Source: Fumia sp045615345 (lineage in GTDB: Bacteria; Bacillota; Clostridia; Oscillospirales; Ruminococcaceae). Taken from it: a stretch of 64,000 nt of DNA. The DNA lies in NCBI GenBank assembly GCA_045615345.1, contig JAZLER010000034.1:1-64000 (forward strand), written 5' to 3'. Below, piece after piece: positions 9,737-19,621 of this stretch; within the stretch, counting starts at the first letter, position 1, and the number at the start of each line of letters is the position of its first letter. The notes below the pieces were generated by a model that saw only the letters and a program-made list of their open reading frames with translations, ran no database searches and was not told the DNA's origin. The position numbers and the translations under genes were made by a program.

Positions 9737-12529
9737 ATGAAAAAACTGTTTTTGAGCCTTATAGTATTTACAATTTTTATGGCACTTCCCCTTTCTGCAA
9801 ATGCCATAACTGTTTATAATGATAATTTGCTTCTGGGCAAAACCTATACTCATAACGGTACTGACTGGTATGCTGACCGCAGTACCGATACTGACAGCAC
9901 CTTCCTTACCGATGGTGCTGTTGGTGGTCGCTACCCGAGCAGTAACTATTATGGGGTTAAAAACAGTGAATCCCCTGATATCAGGTTTGATTTTTCGGAT
10001 AGTCCCATTACTTTTTCCGAAATTCATATCAATTTTATAAAAAGCGGTGAAGCAGGTATTACCCTGCCTAACTTTATTCTTTCCTACAAGCCCGAAAAAA
10101 CATCAGGCTGGGTTACACTCTATATGGGTGATGTTACTGACGATGATTTTATCTTAAAAAGCGATGAGCTTATAAAAGCTTACGGCTTGAAATTCAATTT
10201 CCTTTCTACAGGTACTTTTGTCTTTGTTAAGGAAATTATGGCTTATGGCTATGAAACTCCCGCTACCTGTGACCGGGTAATGGAAGTAAAAGATTTAAGT
10301 GATGTTATCTCTGTCGGCAAGGAATACACAAACACCCGCTATGTTGACCCCCTTTACCCCGACACTGGTAATAGTGAGCTTACTGACGGGGTTTACGGCA
10401 CCTTCGGTGAGTATGACGAATGGACAGGTACCATTAAAAATATGTCCGAAAGTGGTATGGCTTATGATGTCTGGCCATTGTATACCACTGTAATCGATTT
10501 GGAAAAACTTTACAGTGTTTCTAATGTTCAGGTAAATTTTCTGCGTGATACAGTAAAACGCATCTCACAGCCTCAGGCTATAAGAATTTATGCGTCTGAA
10601 GATGGTGAAAACTGGATGAAAATTGCTTATTTAAATAACATTTTCAATCCTTACAAAAACTACATATACACCTACGGATGGAAAACCGAAGGGTTAAACG
10701 GAAATATGAATTCCCTTATTGACGATAACATAAAGGCAAGGTACATAAGAGTTGACTTTGAACCGAAAGGTGAACACAGTGCTCTTGACGAAATTACCGT
10801 AACAGGTACCGATGATTTGACAGGTGCCGTTACACTTTATAACCTTTCAAAGCTTGAAAACGGCGAGGTTATGAAAGTTTCGGATAAAACAGGTTATATA
10901 AGGGATATGGCGCTTTGCTATCAGCATACCGGCGAATGGACCAAGGAAAGATACAAACCCATTATCACTTATATTGACAAGAGTAATAACTCTGTTGATA
11001 TGCTTTATGATGCTGTTCTTTTCTTGGCGCAGACCTATGACGGCAGGCGCGTTTACGATATTGATAACGAAGATGTTACCATTGATGACTGGCACTCATA
11101 CCTTGATATGACCTTTGGGGCTGATGGTGATGTTGCCACTTTAAACGAAGCCGCAAAGCAGGCTTCCATTGATTTGAATGACCCTGATTTCAAGACAAAG
11201 TATGTTGTTATGATCCCCTACCCTGCACAAAGTGCTGTGGCGTTCGGGGAACTGAATGGCAGAAGTCTTGATTTATCAAATGACGATGATGCAAAATATC
11301 TTCTGGATTGGTATATAGATGAGGTTTGTAAATATGTAGAAAACAGTGATTACCCTTACCTTGAATTCAAGGGCCTTTACTGGATGAACGAGTATCCCTC
11401 ACGCCCGCATCTTATAACTTACGCAAATGAAACAGTACGCGAGAAGGGCTATCTTTCCTACTGGATTCCCTACTTCTATTCAACGGGTTACTTCTGGCGC
11501 GAGGATTTAGGTTTTGACGCTTTAACTTTACAGCCAAACCATTTCTTTAAGGATGCAAACGACAACACCCTCGGTGCAGGTGGTACAAAAATTATTGAAA
11601 CCGTTGCAAAGCTTGGTGCTTACGGAAACTTCGGTGTTGAAATGGAGTTTGACACAAGCCTTATGTCAAACCTTGAAGATTATAACAAAGCTCTTGACTA
11701 TCTGAACGCCGCAGTAATTATGGGGTTTGACGGCCCCGATTACTTCAGAAACTGGTACCTCGGCGGTAACCTTATAAACGAAATTGCCTATTCAAAGCTT
11801 CCTGACTCAAGAAACTTCTACGACTACATTTATGAGCTTATGAACGGCACTTATGAGATAAAACCTTATCTTACCGAAATGAATGACAACCTTTTAAGGG
11901 GTCTTTCCTATACTCATAATGTGACTAACCCCGATAACTGGTATAAAGACAGAAGCATTGATGCAGACTGCACCTTCCTTACTGATGGTCTGGCAGGCGG
12001 TAATTTCTACGGTAACAGATTTTTAGGTGTTAAAAATCAGGATGTGACAGTTGAGTTTAATTTTGACAGTACAAAGGCTGTAAAAGAGCTTCACACCTAT
12101 GTTTTCGAGGAGCAGAGTTCGGCACTTTACCTGCCACAGAATTTAAATATCTACGCTAAAAACAATAATGGATGGGTACTTATCTACTCAGGGGCTGTTT
12201 CCGGCCAGCACACTGTTATAAGACTTAACAGAAAATATTATACTGACGGACTTAAATTCGAGTTTACAAGACAGAGAACTTTCCTCTTTATCAAAGAAAT
12301 TATGGCGTTTGAGGAGAATACAGATATCGTTCCTGATTTTTCTGTTACACTCCCCTGTGAAAAAGGAGATATAAACGAAGATGGTATTATTGATATAAAT
12401 GATGTTGATTTATTCAAATGTTACTTTGCAGATTATGATGTGAAAATTTGTGATGAAACCTCTGATATAAATGGTGACGGAAAAATAACAAGAATTGATC
12501 TTTTAAGGCTCATGAAAGGAAAACTTTAA
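9737..12529 (+). CDS. Secreted DUF4855-type protein with dockerin
   Basis: The 930-residue protein has a signal peptide (1-24), then a C-type discoidin-like module (about 30-170), N-type module (about 190-360), DUF4855-like domain (about 375-710), another C-type module (about 715-860) and a dockerin (about 877-930; GDINEDGIIDINDV). The module order C-N-D-C equals the second half of the upstream gene plus its preceding C module, which suggests it arose by duplication of that part. GLYWMNE and FGVEMEFD carry the conserved carboxylates. AGGAG precedes the ATG. The stop overlaps the next start by one base, so translation is probably coupled. Confidence 0.82.
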   Translation: MKKLFLSLIVFTIFMALPLSANAITVYNDNLLLGKTYTHNGTDWYADRSTDTDSTFLTDGAVGGRYPSSNYYGVKNSESPDIRFDFSDSPITFSEIHINFIKSGEAGITLPNFILSYKPEKTSGWVTLYMGDVTDDDFILKSDELIKAYGLKFNFLSTGTFVFVKEIMAYGYETPATCDRVMEVKDLSDVISVGKEYTNTRYVDPLYPDTGNSELTDGVYGTFGEYDEWTGTIKNMSESGMAYDVWPLYTTVIDLEKLYSVSNVQVNFLRDTVKRISQPQAIRIYASEDGENWMKIAYLNNIFNPYKNYIYTYGWKTEGLNGNMNSLIDDNIKARYIRVDFEPKGEHSALDEITVTGTDDLTGAVTLYNLSKLENGEVMKVSDKTGYIRDMALCYQHTGEWTKERYKPIITYIDKSNNSVDMLYDAVLFLAQTYDGRRVYDIDNEDVTIDDWHSYLDMTFGADGDVATLNEAAKQASIDLNDPDFKTKYVVMIPYPAQSAVAFGELNGRSLDLSNDDDAKYLLDWYIDEVCKYVENSDYPYLEFKGLYWMNEYPSRPHLITYANETVREKGYLSYWIPYFYSTGYFWREDLGFDALTLQPNHFFKDANDNTLGAGGTKIIETVAKLGAYGNFGVEMEFDTSLMSNLEDYNKALDYLNAAVIMGFDGPDYFRNWYLGGNLINEIAYSKLPDSRNFYDYIYELMNGTYEIKPYLTEMNDNLLRGLSYTHNVTNPDNWYKDRSIDADCTFLTDGLAGGNFYGNRFLGVKNQDVTVEFNFDSTKAVKELHTYVFEEQSSALYLPQNLNIYAKNNNGWVLIYSGAVSGQHTVIRLNRKYYTDGLKFEFTRQRTFLFIKEIMAFEENTDIVPDFSVTLPCEKGDINEDGIIDINDVDLFKCYFADYDVKICDETSDINGDGKITRIDLLRLMKGKL

Positions 12530-14853
12530 TGAAAAAACTCATCTTACTTTTACTTGCCGTAACGGCTTTTGTACTCATACCTTTCAGTGCTTCTGCACTT
12601 GAGGAAGTGAATTTGTCTGTAGGTAAGCCCTACACCCGAACTGCTGCTTATGTAAGTGAAAAATACCCCGACACCGACAACAAAGAGCTTACCGATGGTG
12701 TTCTGGGTGGTGCAAGTATCTATTATGGTGCATGGAGCGGTACCTACCATCGTGCCCAGAACTCAGGAAAAGTTTACGACAGAAACCCTCTTTACGATGT
12801 TACTATCGATTTGGAGAGCGTAAACAGTATCACAAGTGTAAAGGCTAACTTTTTAAGAGATCCTAACACTTCTGTTTACCTTCCCTGGAGCTTTAAGGTG
12901 TGGGCATCGGTTGACGGCGAAAACTGGATGAAACTTTCATACTTAAACGACTTTGTATGGAATCAACCTTTTGGGATTTATTCCTTTGGCTGGCGCATTC
13001 CGTCTAACGCCTGTGGCGAAACTACCGACCTTACTGATGGTGTTTCTCCCATCAAGGCGAGATATGTGCGTTTTGCCTTTGAAACCTATCAGGCGCATAA
13101 CTTTATTGACGAAATTACTGTTATGGGTTATGAGGGGGTTACAGAAGATGCTGTTGACCCGTATAACCTTGAGGACCTTGACAACGAAATAAAGCTTTCT
13201 GGTGAAAGTACCGGTAATGTTCAGGATATGGTGCTTATATATAAGCGTACCTGGACCAGAGAAAAGCTCAAACCTTATCTTACCTATGTTGATGCTGATG
13301 GCAATTCACTTGATACTCTCTATGATACATTCTGTCTTTTGTCGCTTTCTTCAAGTCTTGGTAACAGCTTTGACAGATACGATGAGGATATCTCACTTAC
13401 CGACTGGGTTATGTACCTTGACGAATCGCTTACAAATGAAAATTCCGACTTGTATCTTCTGAATGAAACCGCAAGGCAAGCGTCAATTGATTTAAATAAA
13501 CCCGATTACAAGGCGAATGTTGTAGTTATGATTCCCTACCCTGACAGTGGACTTGAAACCTTTGGTACAATCAACGGCAGAAATCTTAATTTGTCGGTTG
13601 AATCGGACTGGAAATACCTTATTGACTGGTACTTAAACGAGGTTGTTGACCGTGTTGAGGGATATGACTACATTGATTTCAAAGGATTTTACTGGGTGCG
13701 TGAGGACCCGTCAGCCCCCGAAAGAATTTCTTATTTCACAGACAAGGTAAGAGAAATGGGTTATAAATCCTACTGGATTCCTTTTATAAGCTCTGTCGGT
13801 TATTTCTGGAACGAGGATTTAGGCTTTGATGCTGTTACTGTTCAACCAAGCCATTATTTTGGCACAAACTCCGATGATTCACTCGGTGGTGGTGGAACTA
13901 CCATAATTGATACCGTTGCGAAACTTGGTGCTTACGCTGATTTTGGTGTTGAATTTGAGCTTGACTTCTACCTTGCAAGTGACTTAGAAAAATATAACCT
14001 TTTCCTTGATTATTTAAACTCTGCTGCAAAAATGGGATTTCAGGGTACCGGGTACTTCAGAAACTGGTATGAGGCTGGCGGTGCCATCTGGATGCTTGCT
14101 GCAGATTCAAGACCTGCTGTAAGAGAGATTTACGATAACATTTATGAGGTTATCAAGGGTACATATACTCCCCGTGAATACCTCACAGAATACTATGAAA
14201 GCAACATTTTTGAGGGCAAAAGCTATACCCACAATGTAACAAACTGGTACAGCGATGTTTCAAATGATACAAAGTGCAAAGCGCTTACCGATGGCATAAT
14301 ACCGGGCAGTATCGGTGCATCGGGATATATGGGAGTCAGAAATCAGAAAAGCTTTAATGTTACCTTTGATTTTTCGGATAATCCCATAACACTTCAGGAA
14401 ATTCATACTGACCTCTTTTACAAAAAAGATTATGCAATTTACCTTCCTTCAAACATAAATATCTATGTTAAGACTTCCCCGAATTCAGGTTGGGTTAATG
14501 CTTATTCGGGCGCTGTTCCTTCTGCTACATCTGTTTTCAGATTTGACAGTAAGAAAACTCTGTACGGCATTAAAATTGAGTTTACAGGATGCAGTCAGTT
14601 TACATTTGTAAGAGAGATTATGGCATTCGACCATAACACTATGGTTAAGGCAGATGCTACCCTTTCGCTTCCTCCTGTTACAGGCGACTTTAATGACGAC
14701 AGACTTGTAAATCAAACGGACTTTGATATTTTCTCTGAATATTTTGCAGGGTATGATATCAGTATAAACTTGGAAGTTGCTGATATAAACGGCGATGGAA
14801 AAATCAATCGTGCCGACCTTTTAAGGCTTGCAAAGCTTATTATATATTCTTAA
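12529..14853 (+). CDS. Secreted DUF4855-type protein with dockerin
   Basis: The 774-residue protein is the simplest paralogue: signal peptide (1-24), N-type discoidin-like module (about 27-208), DUF4855-like domain (about 215-560), C-type module (about 565-705) and dockerin (about 718-774). Central motifs are GFYWVRE and FGVEFELD. It overlaps the upstream gene by one base (TAATG) and is followed after 14 bases by the next gene. Expected to be exported and docked on a cohesin scaffold. The enzymatic activity, if any, is not known to me. Confidence 0.82.
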   Translation: MKKLILLLLAVTAFVLIPFSASALEEVNLSVGKPYTRTAAYVSEKYPDTDNKELTDGVLGGASIYYGAWSGTYHRAQNSGKVYDRNPLYDVTIDLESVNSITSVKANFLRDPNTSVYLPWSFKVWASVDGENWMKLSYLNDFVWNQPFGIYSFGWRIPSNACGETTDLTDGVSPIKARYVRFAFETYQAHNFIDEITVMGYEGVTEDAVDPYNLEDLDNEIKLSGESTGNVQDMVLIYKRTWTREKLKPYLTYVDADGNSLDTLYDTFCLLSLSSSLGNSFDRYDEDISLTDWVMYLDESLTNENSDLYLLNETARQASIDLNKPDYKANVVVMIPYPDSGLETFGTINGRNLNLSVESDWKYLIDWYLNEVVDRVEGYDYIDFKGFYWVREDPSAPERISYFTDKVREMGYKSYWIPFISSVGYFWNEDLGFDAVTVQPSHYFGTNSDDSLGGGGTTIIDTVAKLGAYADFGVEFELDFYLASDLEKYNLFLDYLNSAAKMGFQGTGYFRNWYEAGGAIWMLAADSRPAVREIYDNIYEVIKGTYTPREYLTEYYESNIFEGKSYTHNVTNWYSDVSNDTKCKALTDGIIPGSIGASGYMGVRNQKSFNVTFDFSDNPITLQEIHTDLFYKKDYAIYLPSNINIYVKTSPNSGWVNAYSGAVPSATSVFRFDSKKTLYGIKIEFTGCSQFTFVREIMAFDHNTMVKADATLSLPPVTGDFNDDRLVNQTDFDIFSEYFAGYDISINLEVADINGDGKINRADLLRLAKLIIYS

Positions 14854-14867
14854 TGAGGTGAAGAAAG

Positions 14868-17684
14868 ATGAAAAAGATTGTAAGTTTACTGATTGCCATT
14901 TTACTTGTAGTTTCTGCAACTCCGATTTCGGTTTCCGCTGCAGCAACCAATATTCTCCTCGGCAAAAAGTACACTCACACGGGTACCGCATGGTATGCTG
15001 ACCATTCTGATGACTCAAACTGCACTTACCTTACTGACGGCAAAACCGGTGGTAGTTATACAGGCAGTGAATACTTCGGTCTTATGAAACAGAATGCGTT
15101 TATTGAGTTCAACTTTGACTCTCCTGAGTATGTAAAAGAAATTCAGATAAACCATTATGTTGCTACAAATGCAGGTGTCCGCACACCGAAATATGTTACA
15201 ATCTCTGTAAAAACCGAAGCTGATGGTGCGTGGCAGGAACTTTATATGGACGCTTATCCTTACCTTGACACTCTGGCTGTTTTCAGATTACCTGAGAGAA
15301 TCAAGGTTTACGGTATGAAGTTCTACTTTATGATGGATTCAAACTTCCTTTTCTTAAAAGAAATTATGGCTTATGATAACAATACAACCCAGACTGCTGA
15401 TGTAAGTCTTCCTGCTTTTGTTGACCGCGGTACAAACCTTGCAAAAGGTAAGAGCTATACCCGTGGCGTATGGATTCACCCCAACTACCCTGATACCGAT
15501 AACAAAGAACTTACCGATGGTATTTTGGGTAATGAAAGCTATGCTGACCCTGCATGGTCCGGCACAAGAAAGAATATGTCGTATAGCGGAGACTCACACG
15601 ACAGATGGCCTTTACATACTGTTACAATCGACCTTGAGAAAGTTTGCTCGGTAACTCAGGTCAAGACTAACTTTTTAAGAAACTCTGTTGCTGAAATAGC
15701 ACTTCCCGATGCACTTCGTATCTATACTTCGGTCGATGGTGAAAACTGGTCTAAAATCGCCCATTATAGTGATCTTAACTCAACTGTTGCTCCGAACTAT
15801 GTATTTACCTTCGGCTGGCATTATGACAGTAACATCTTCGGAAAAATGACCGATGTTACAGGCGACCCCGATTCAATCATCAAAGCAAGATATGTAAGAG
15901 TCGATTTTGAACCGAGAAGTACCCATAACTTCATTGACGAAATCACTGTTATGGGTTATGAGGGTGTTGTTTCGGATGCCACAACTTTAGCAAAAACATC
16001 AAAGCTCGAAAACGATACTATCCAGAAAGTTTCCGCCGAAACCGGATATGTTCAGGATATGGTACTCTGCTATCAGCACGATGGTGTTACCTGGAGCAAA
16101 GAAAAGTTTAAACCTATCCTTACATATGTTGACCAGAACAACAATTCTGTTGACACTCTTTATGACACTGTTTTGTTCTTAGCTCAGCGTTATAATTATG
16201 AAAGAGTTTATGACGGAGACAATGATATAGTTAAAATCGACCACTGGAATGCCTATATCGAAAAATGTTTCGGTGAAGACGGTGATGTATATCTCTTGAA
16301 TGAAGCCGCAAAACAGGCTTCCTCAGACCTTAACGACCCTGATTACAAGGCAAACTATGTTATTATGGTCCCCTACCCTGCACAGAGTGCGGTGGAGTTT
16401 GGTGAAGTAAACGGCAGAAGCCTTGACCTTTCTGTTGACGATGATGCTAAATACCTTGTCGAATGGTATCTTGACGAGGTTATCTCCCGTATAGAAGATG
16501 GTGACTATGATTACCTTGATTTCAAAGGTTTTTACTGGATGGCTGAATACCCCTCAAGGCCCAATATAATCTCCTATACAAACTCCCTTATCAAAGACAG
16601 AAATCTTACTTCCTACTGGATTCCATACTATGGTTCCACCGGTTATTTCTGGAGAGAATATTTAGGCTTTGATGCTGTTACCTTACAGCCCAGCCATTAC
16701 TTTAACGACAGTTACGACCTCGGCACCAAGTTTGTAGGCGCTGTTTCAAAGATGGGTGGTGTAGGTAACTTCGGCGTTGAATTTGAGTTTGACGGAAATG
16801 TTATGAGCAATGTTTTCAAATACAACAAATTCCTTGACTACCTTAACGCCGCTACAGAATATAACTTTGACGGCCCCGGCCTTTTCAGAAACTGGTATAT
16901 GGGTGGCAGTGCCGTACCCGACCTCGCTGCATCCAAACTTCCCGATATGAGAAAAATGTATGATGCAATCTACGGCGTTATCAAAGGTACTCATAAGGTT
17001 GCTCCCTATCTTGATAACATTAATGACAATATGTTAAGCGGTATGACATATACTCATAATGTTGACGATGCCAACTGGTACGCTGAACGCTCCACCGACA
17101 CAAGCACCACTTTCCTTACCGATGGTCTTGCAACAGGAACATTTTATGGTGATGCTTTCTTCGGAATCAAGAACCAGGATGCTACCATTCAGTTTGATTT
17201 TACTTCCGGTAAAAAGCTTTCGGAACTTCATATTGTTTCCTTCCAGGATTCAGGCGCAAATGTTGGACTTGCGAAAAATTTGGATGTCTATGTAAAACTT
17301 CAAAAAAATTCCGATACTTGGGTAAAAATCTACTCTGGCGCTGTTACTGATAAGCATTTCGTTATCAAATCCGATGATATAACTGCAAATATTTACGGCA
17401 TTAAGCTTGACTTTAAAAAGAATGGTCCGTTCTTGTTCTTAAAGGAAATTATGGCATTCTCAGAACCTACCGAAATCAATGCTGATGTTCCCTTTACATA
17501 CGAACCTGCACCCGGTGACTTAAACGGTGATATGGCAATCAATTCTGACGATGTTACCCTCTTTAAGAAATATTTCGCAGGATTTGATGTAGAAATTGCA
17601 GAAACTGCAACCGATGTAAACGCTGACGGCACCACAAACCGCGCAGACTTGTTAAGACTTATAAAAAATGTTGTAAATCCGTAA
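14868..17684 (+). CDS. Secreted DUF4855-type protein with dockerin
   Basis: The 938-residue last gene of the operon: signal peptide (1-25), C-type module (about 28-170), N-type module (about 185-365), DUF4855-like domain (about 380-710), C-type module (about 720-865) and dockerin (about 882-938; DVNADGTTNRADL). It has the same C-N-D-C layout as the second gene of the operon. GFYWMAE and FGVEFEFD are present. The central domain lacks a short loop near residue 615 that in its relatives contains the GGGGT-like stretch; here it reads NDSYDLGTKFVG. No terminator is obvious before the rimP promoter that follows. Confidence 0.82.
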   Translation: MKKIVSLLIAILLVVSATPISVSAAATNILLGKKYTHTGTAWYADHSDDSNCTYLTDGKTGGSYTGSEYFGLMKQNAFIEFNFDSPEYVKEIQINHYVATNAGVRTPKYVTISVKTEADGAWQELYMDAYPYLDTLAVFRLPERIKVYGMKFYFMMDSNFLFLKEIMAYDNNTTQTADVSLPAFVDRGTNLAKGKSYTRGVWIHPNYPDTDNKELTDGILGNESYADPAWSGTRKNMSYSGDSHDRWPLHTVTIDLEKVCSVTQVKTNFLRNSVAEIALPDALRIYTSVDGENWSKIAHYSDLNSTVAPNYVFTFGWHYDSNIFGKMTDVTGDPDSIIKARYVRVDFEPRSTHNFIDEITVMGYEGVVSDATTLAKTSKLENDTIQKVSAETGYVQDMVLCYQHDGVTWSKEKFKPILTYVDQNNNSVDTLYDTVLFLAQRYNYERVYDGDNDIVKIDHWNAYIEKCFGEDGDVYLLNEAAKQASSDLNDPDYKANYVIMVPYPAQSAVEFGEVNGRSLDLSVDDDAKYLVEWYLDEVISRIEDGDYDYLDFKGFYWMAEYPSRPNIISYTNSLIKDRNLTSYWIPYYGSTGYFWREYLGFDAVTLQPSHYFNDSYDLGTKFVGAVSKMGGVGNFGVEFEFDGNVMSNVFKYNKFLDYLNAATEYNFDGPGLFRNWYMGGSAVPDLAASKLPDMRKMYDAIYGVIKGTHKVAPYLDNINDNMLSGMTYTHNVDDANWYAERSTDTSTTFLTDGLATGTFYGDAFFGIKNQDATIQFDFTSGKKLSELHIVSFQDSGANVGLAKNLDVYVKLQKNSDTWVKIYSGAVTDKHFVIKSDDITANIYGIKLDFKKNGPFLFLKEIMAFSEPTEINADVPFTYEPAPGDLNGDMAINSDDVTLFKKYFAGFDVEIAETATDVNADGTTNRADLLRLIKNVVNP

Positions 17685-17691
17685 AAAAAGC

Positions 17692-17720
17692 TTGCATTTT
17701 TAAAACTTATGTGGTATAAT
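17692..17720 (+). promoter_or_regulatory. Promoter of the rimP-ribF operon
   Basis: TTGCAT (17692-17697) and TATAAT (17715-17720) are 17 bases apart. This is the only strong promoter seen for the nine-gene translation operon. Confidence 0.8.
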
Positions 17721-17746
17721 AATTTACAGTAGAATAAGTTGAACGA

Positions 17747-17776
17747 AAGGCTGGGAAAAACTTCCCGGTCTTTTGT
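17747..17776 (+). promoter_or_regulatory. Leader hairpin (attenuator-like) before rimP
   Basis: AAGGCTGGGAA (17747-17757), loop AAAC, then TTCCCGGTCTT (17762-17772) pair over 11 bp with two wobbles and run into TTTT. A hairpin at this place is common before rimP-nusA operons, where NusA-sensitive autoregulation of read-through has been proposed. The regulation here is inferred. Confidence 0.6.
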
Positions 17777-17797
17777 ATTGCTTGAGGAGGTTTTCTT

Positions 17798-18277
17798 TTG
17801 AACAAAAACGAAATTATCAAAGTTGTCTGGGATATGGCAAAGCCCATTACAGATGAACTCGGACTCACCCTATGGGATGTCCGCTTCGAAAAAGAAGGTG
17901 CAAACTACTTCCTTCGTATTGTCATTGACAAAGAAGGTGGCGCTGACATTGACTCTTGTGAAAAGGTTTCAAGGGCTATTGACCCGCTACTCGATGAGGT
18001 TGACCCTATCGAGCAAAGCTACTGCTTAGAAGTCTGGTCAGCAGGGCTTGAAAGAGATTTAGTCCGTGATTTTCATTTTGAGATGAATATCGGAAATCCC
18101 GTGGTAATCGGTTTATTTGAAGCCATTAACGGCGACAAGGAACCGATATGCACGTTAAATGAATATAAAGGCAAAACCATTGTTGTAACGCTCCCTGACG
18201 GGGAAACAAAAGAATTTGAAATTTCAAAACTCAGATTCGTAAGACAGTATATTGAAATTGATTTTGGAGGAAAATAG
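17798..18277 (+). CDS. rimP: Ribosome maturation factor RimP
   Basis: A 159-residue protein required for 30S subunit maturation. Recognisable features are GLTLWDVRFEKEG, LRIVIDKEGG and SYCLEVWSAGLERDL (SPG-equivalent, usually EVSSPGLDRPL) and a C-terminal Sm-like domain. The start is a TTG at 17798, chosen because GAGGAGG ends seven bases upstream and no ATG fits. First gene of the operon; nusA starts four bases after its stop. Confidence 0.95.
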   Translation: MNKNEIIKVVWDMAKPITDELGLTLWDVRFEKEGANYFLRIVIDKEGGADIDSCEKVSRAIDPLLDEVDPIEQSYCLEVWSAGLERDLVRDFHFEMNIGNPVVIGLFEAINGDKEPICTLNEYKGKTIVVTLPDGETKEFEISKLRFVRQYIEIDFGGK

Positions 18278-18280
18278 AAA

Positions 18281-19348
18281 ATGAATAACGAATTTTTTGA
18301 CGCACTCGTGCTCCTTGAAGCAGAAAAAGGAATTAAAGCTGACTATCTTATCGAAAAGATTACAAACGCTATTGTAATTGCTGTAAAACGCGACTATCAG
18401 GTAACAGAAAACGTTAATGTTAAAATCGACCCTGAAAAACGCAAATTTACAGTATCCATCACCAAAAATGTTGTTGAGGAAGTTGAGTTCCCCGAAAACG
18501 AAATTACCCTTGATGAGGCATTAAAATACAGCAAACGCGCTAAAGTTGGTATGCCTGTTGAAATCAAGCTTGATACAAAACAGTTTGGCAGAATTGCTGC
18601 CCAGACTGCAAAACATGTTATCCGTCAGGGTATCAGGGAAGCTGAACGCTCCCAGATGCTTGAACAGTTCCAGAACAAGGTTTACGAAGTTGTTACTGCA
18701 ACTGTTAACAAGATTGAACCCGCTACCGGAAACGCTACCGTTGAAATCGATAAAAACGAAGTTCTTTTCTTTAAAAATGAACAGCTCCCCAATGACGATT
18801 TCAGAGAAGGCGACAGAATTAAAGTTTATGTTGTTGATGTTGTCAACCTCGAAAAGCGTTGTTCACTTAAGATTTCAAGAACTCATAAAGACCTCGTAAA
18901 ACGCCTTTTTGAGCTTCAGGTTCCCGAAATTTTTGATGGTATTGTTGAGCTTAAATCTGTTTCCCGTGAAGCAGGCTCCAGAACAAAGATTGCAGTTTAC
19001 AGCAAGAATCCTGATGTTGACCCGATTGGTGCTTGCATCGGTCCTAAAGGTAGCCGTATTTCCGCTATCGTTGACGAACTTAAAGGCGAGAAAATCGACA
19101 TCGTTAAATGGAACGAAGACCCCGAAATTTTTATCAAAGAGGCTCTCTCCCCTGCTGAAGTTGTTTCTGTTAAGATTACAAACCCCGCTGAAAAGATTTG
19201 CAGAGTTATAGTTCCCGATACGCAGCTTTCTCTTGCTATCGGTAACCGCGGACAGAACGCAAAACTTGCAGCAAAACTTACAGGATACAAAATTGATATC
19301 CGTCCTGAAAGTGAAGCTGATACCCCCGTTTCTGACGAAGCGGAATAA
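18281..19348 (+). CDS. nusA: Transcription termination/antitermination factor NusA
   Basis: A 355-residue NusA of Firmicutes length. The N-terminal RNA-polymerase-binding domain (about 1-125) is followed by an S1 domain (about 135-200) and two KH domains (about 205-345; DPIGACIGPKGSRISAIV and LAIGNRGQNAKLAAKLTG). The acidic repeats of proteobacterial NusA are absent, as expected. It modulates pausing and termination and may feed back on the leader hairpin upstream of rimP. Confidence 0.97.
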   Translation: MNNEFFDALVLLEAEKGIKADYLIEKITNAIVIAVKRDYQVTENVNVKIDPEKRKFTVSITKNVVEEVEFPENEITLDEALKYSKRAKVGMPVEIKLDTKQFGRIAAQTAKHVIRQGIREAERSQMLEQFQNKVYEVVTATVNKIEPATGNATVEIDKNEVLFFKNEQLPNDDFREGDRIKVYVVDVVNLEKRCSLKISRTHKDLVKRLFELQVPEIFDGIVELKSVSREAGSRTKIAVYSKNPDVDPIGACIGPKGSRISAIVDELKGEKIDIVKWNEDPEIFIKEALSPAEVVSVKITNPAEKICRVIVPDTQLSLAIGNRGQNAKLAAKLTGYKIDIRPESEADTPVSDEAE

Positions 19349-19360
19349 GAGGTGAAGTAA

Positions 19361-19621
19361 ATGAAAAAAGTACCGCTTCGTATGTGTGTCGGTTGTGGCG
19401 AAATGAAGGATAAACGCGAACTTACACGCATTGTAAAATCCAAAGAGGGCGAGATTTCATTAGACCCCACAGGAAAAAAATCAGGTCGTGGTGCTTATAT
19501 CTGCCCTTCCCCTGAATGTTTAAAGAAAGCAAGAAAATCCCGCCGCATTGAAAAAAGCTTTGCATCAAAAATTCCCGATGAGGTTTATGATGCACTTGAG
19601 GAGGAACTCAAAAATGGATAG
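19361..19621 (+). CDS. ylxR: YlxR family RNA-binding protein (RnpM)
   Basis: An 86-residue YlxR/DUF448 protein. The RMCVGCGEMKDKRELTRIV and GRGAYICPSPECL motifs are diagnostic. In Firmicutes members bind RNase P RNA and modulate it. It sits in the invariant nusA-ylxR-L7Ae-infB order. The start follows GAGGTGAAGTAA; the next gene begins inside its last codons. Confidence 0.93.
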   Translation: MKKVPLRMCVGCGEMKDKRELTRIVKSKEGEISLDPTGKKSGRGAYICPSPECLKKARKSRRIEKSFASKIPDEVYDALEEELKNG

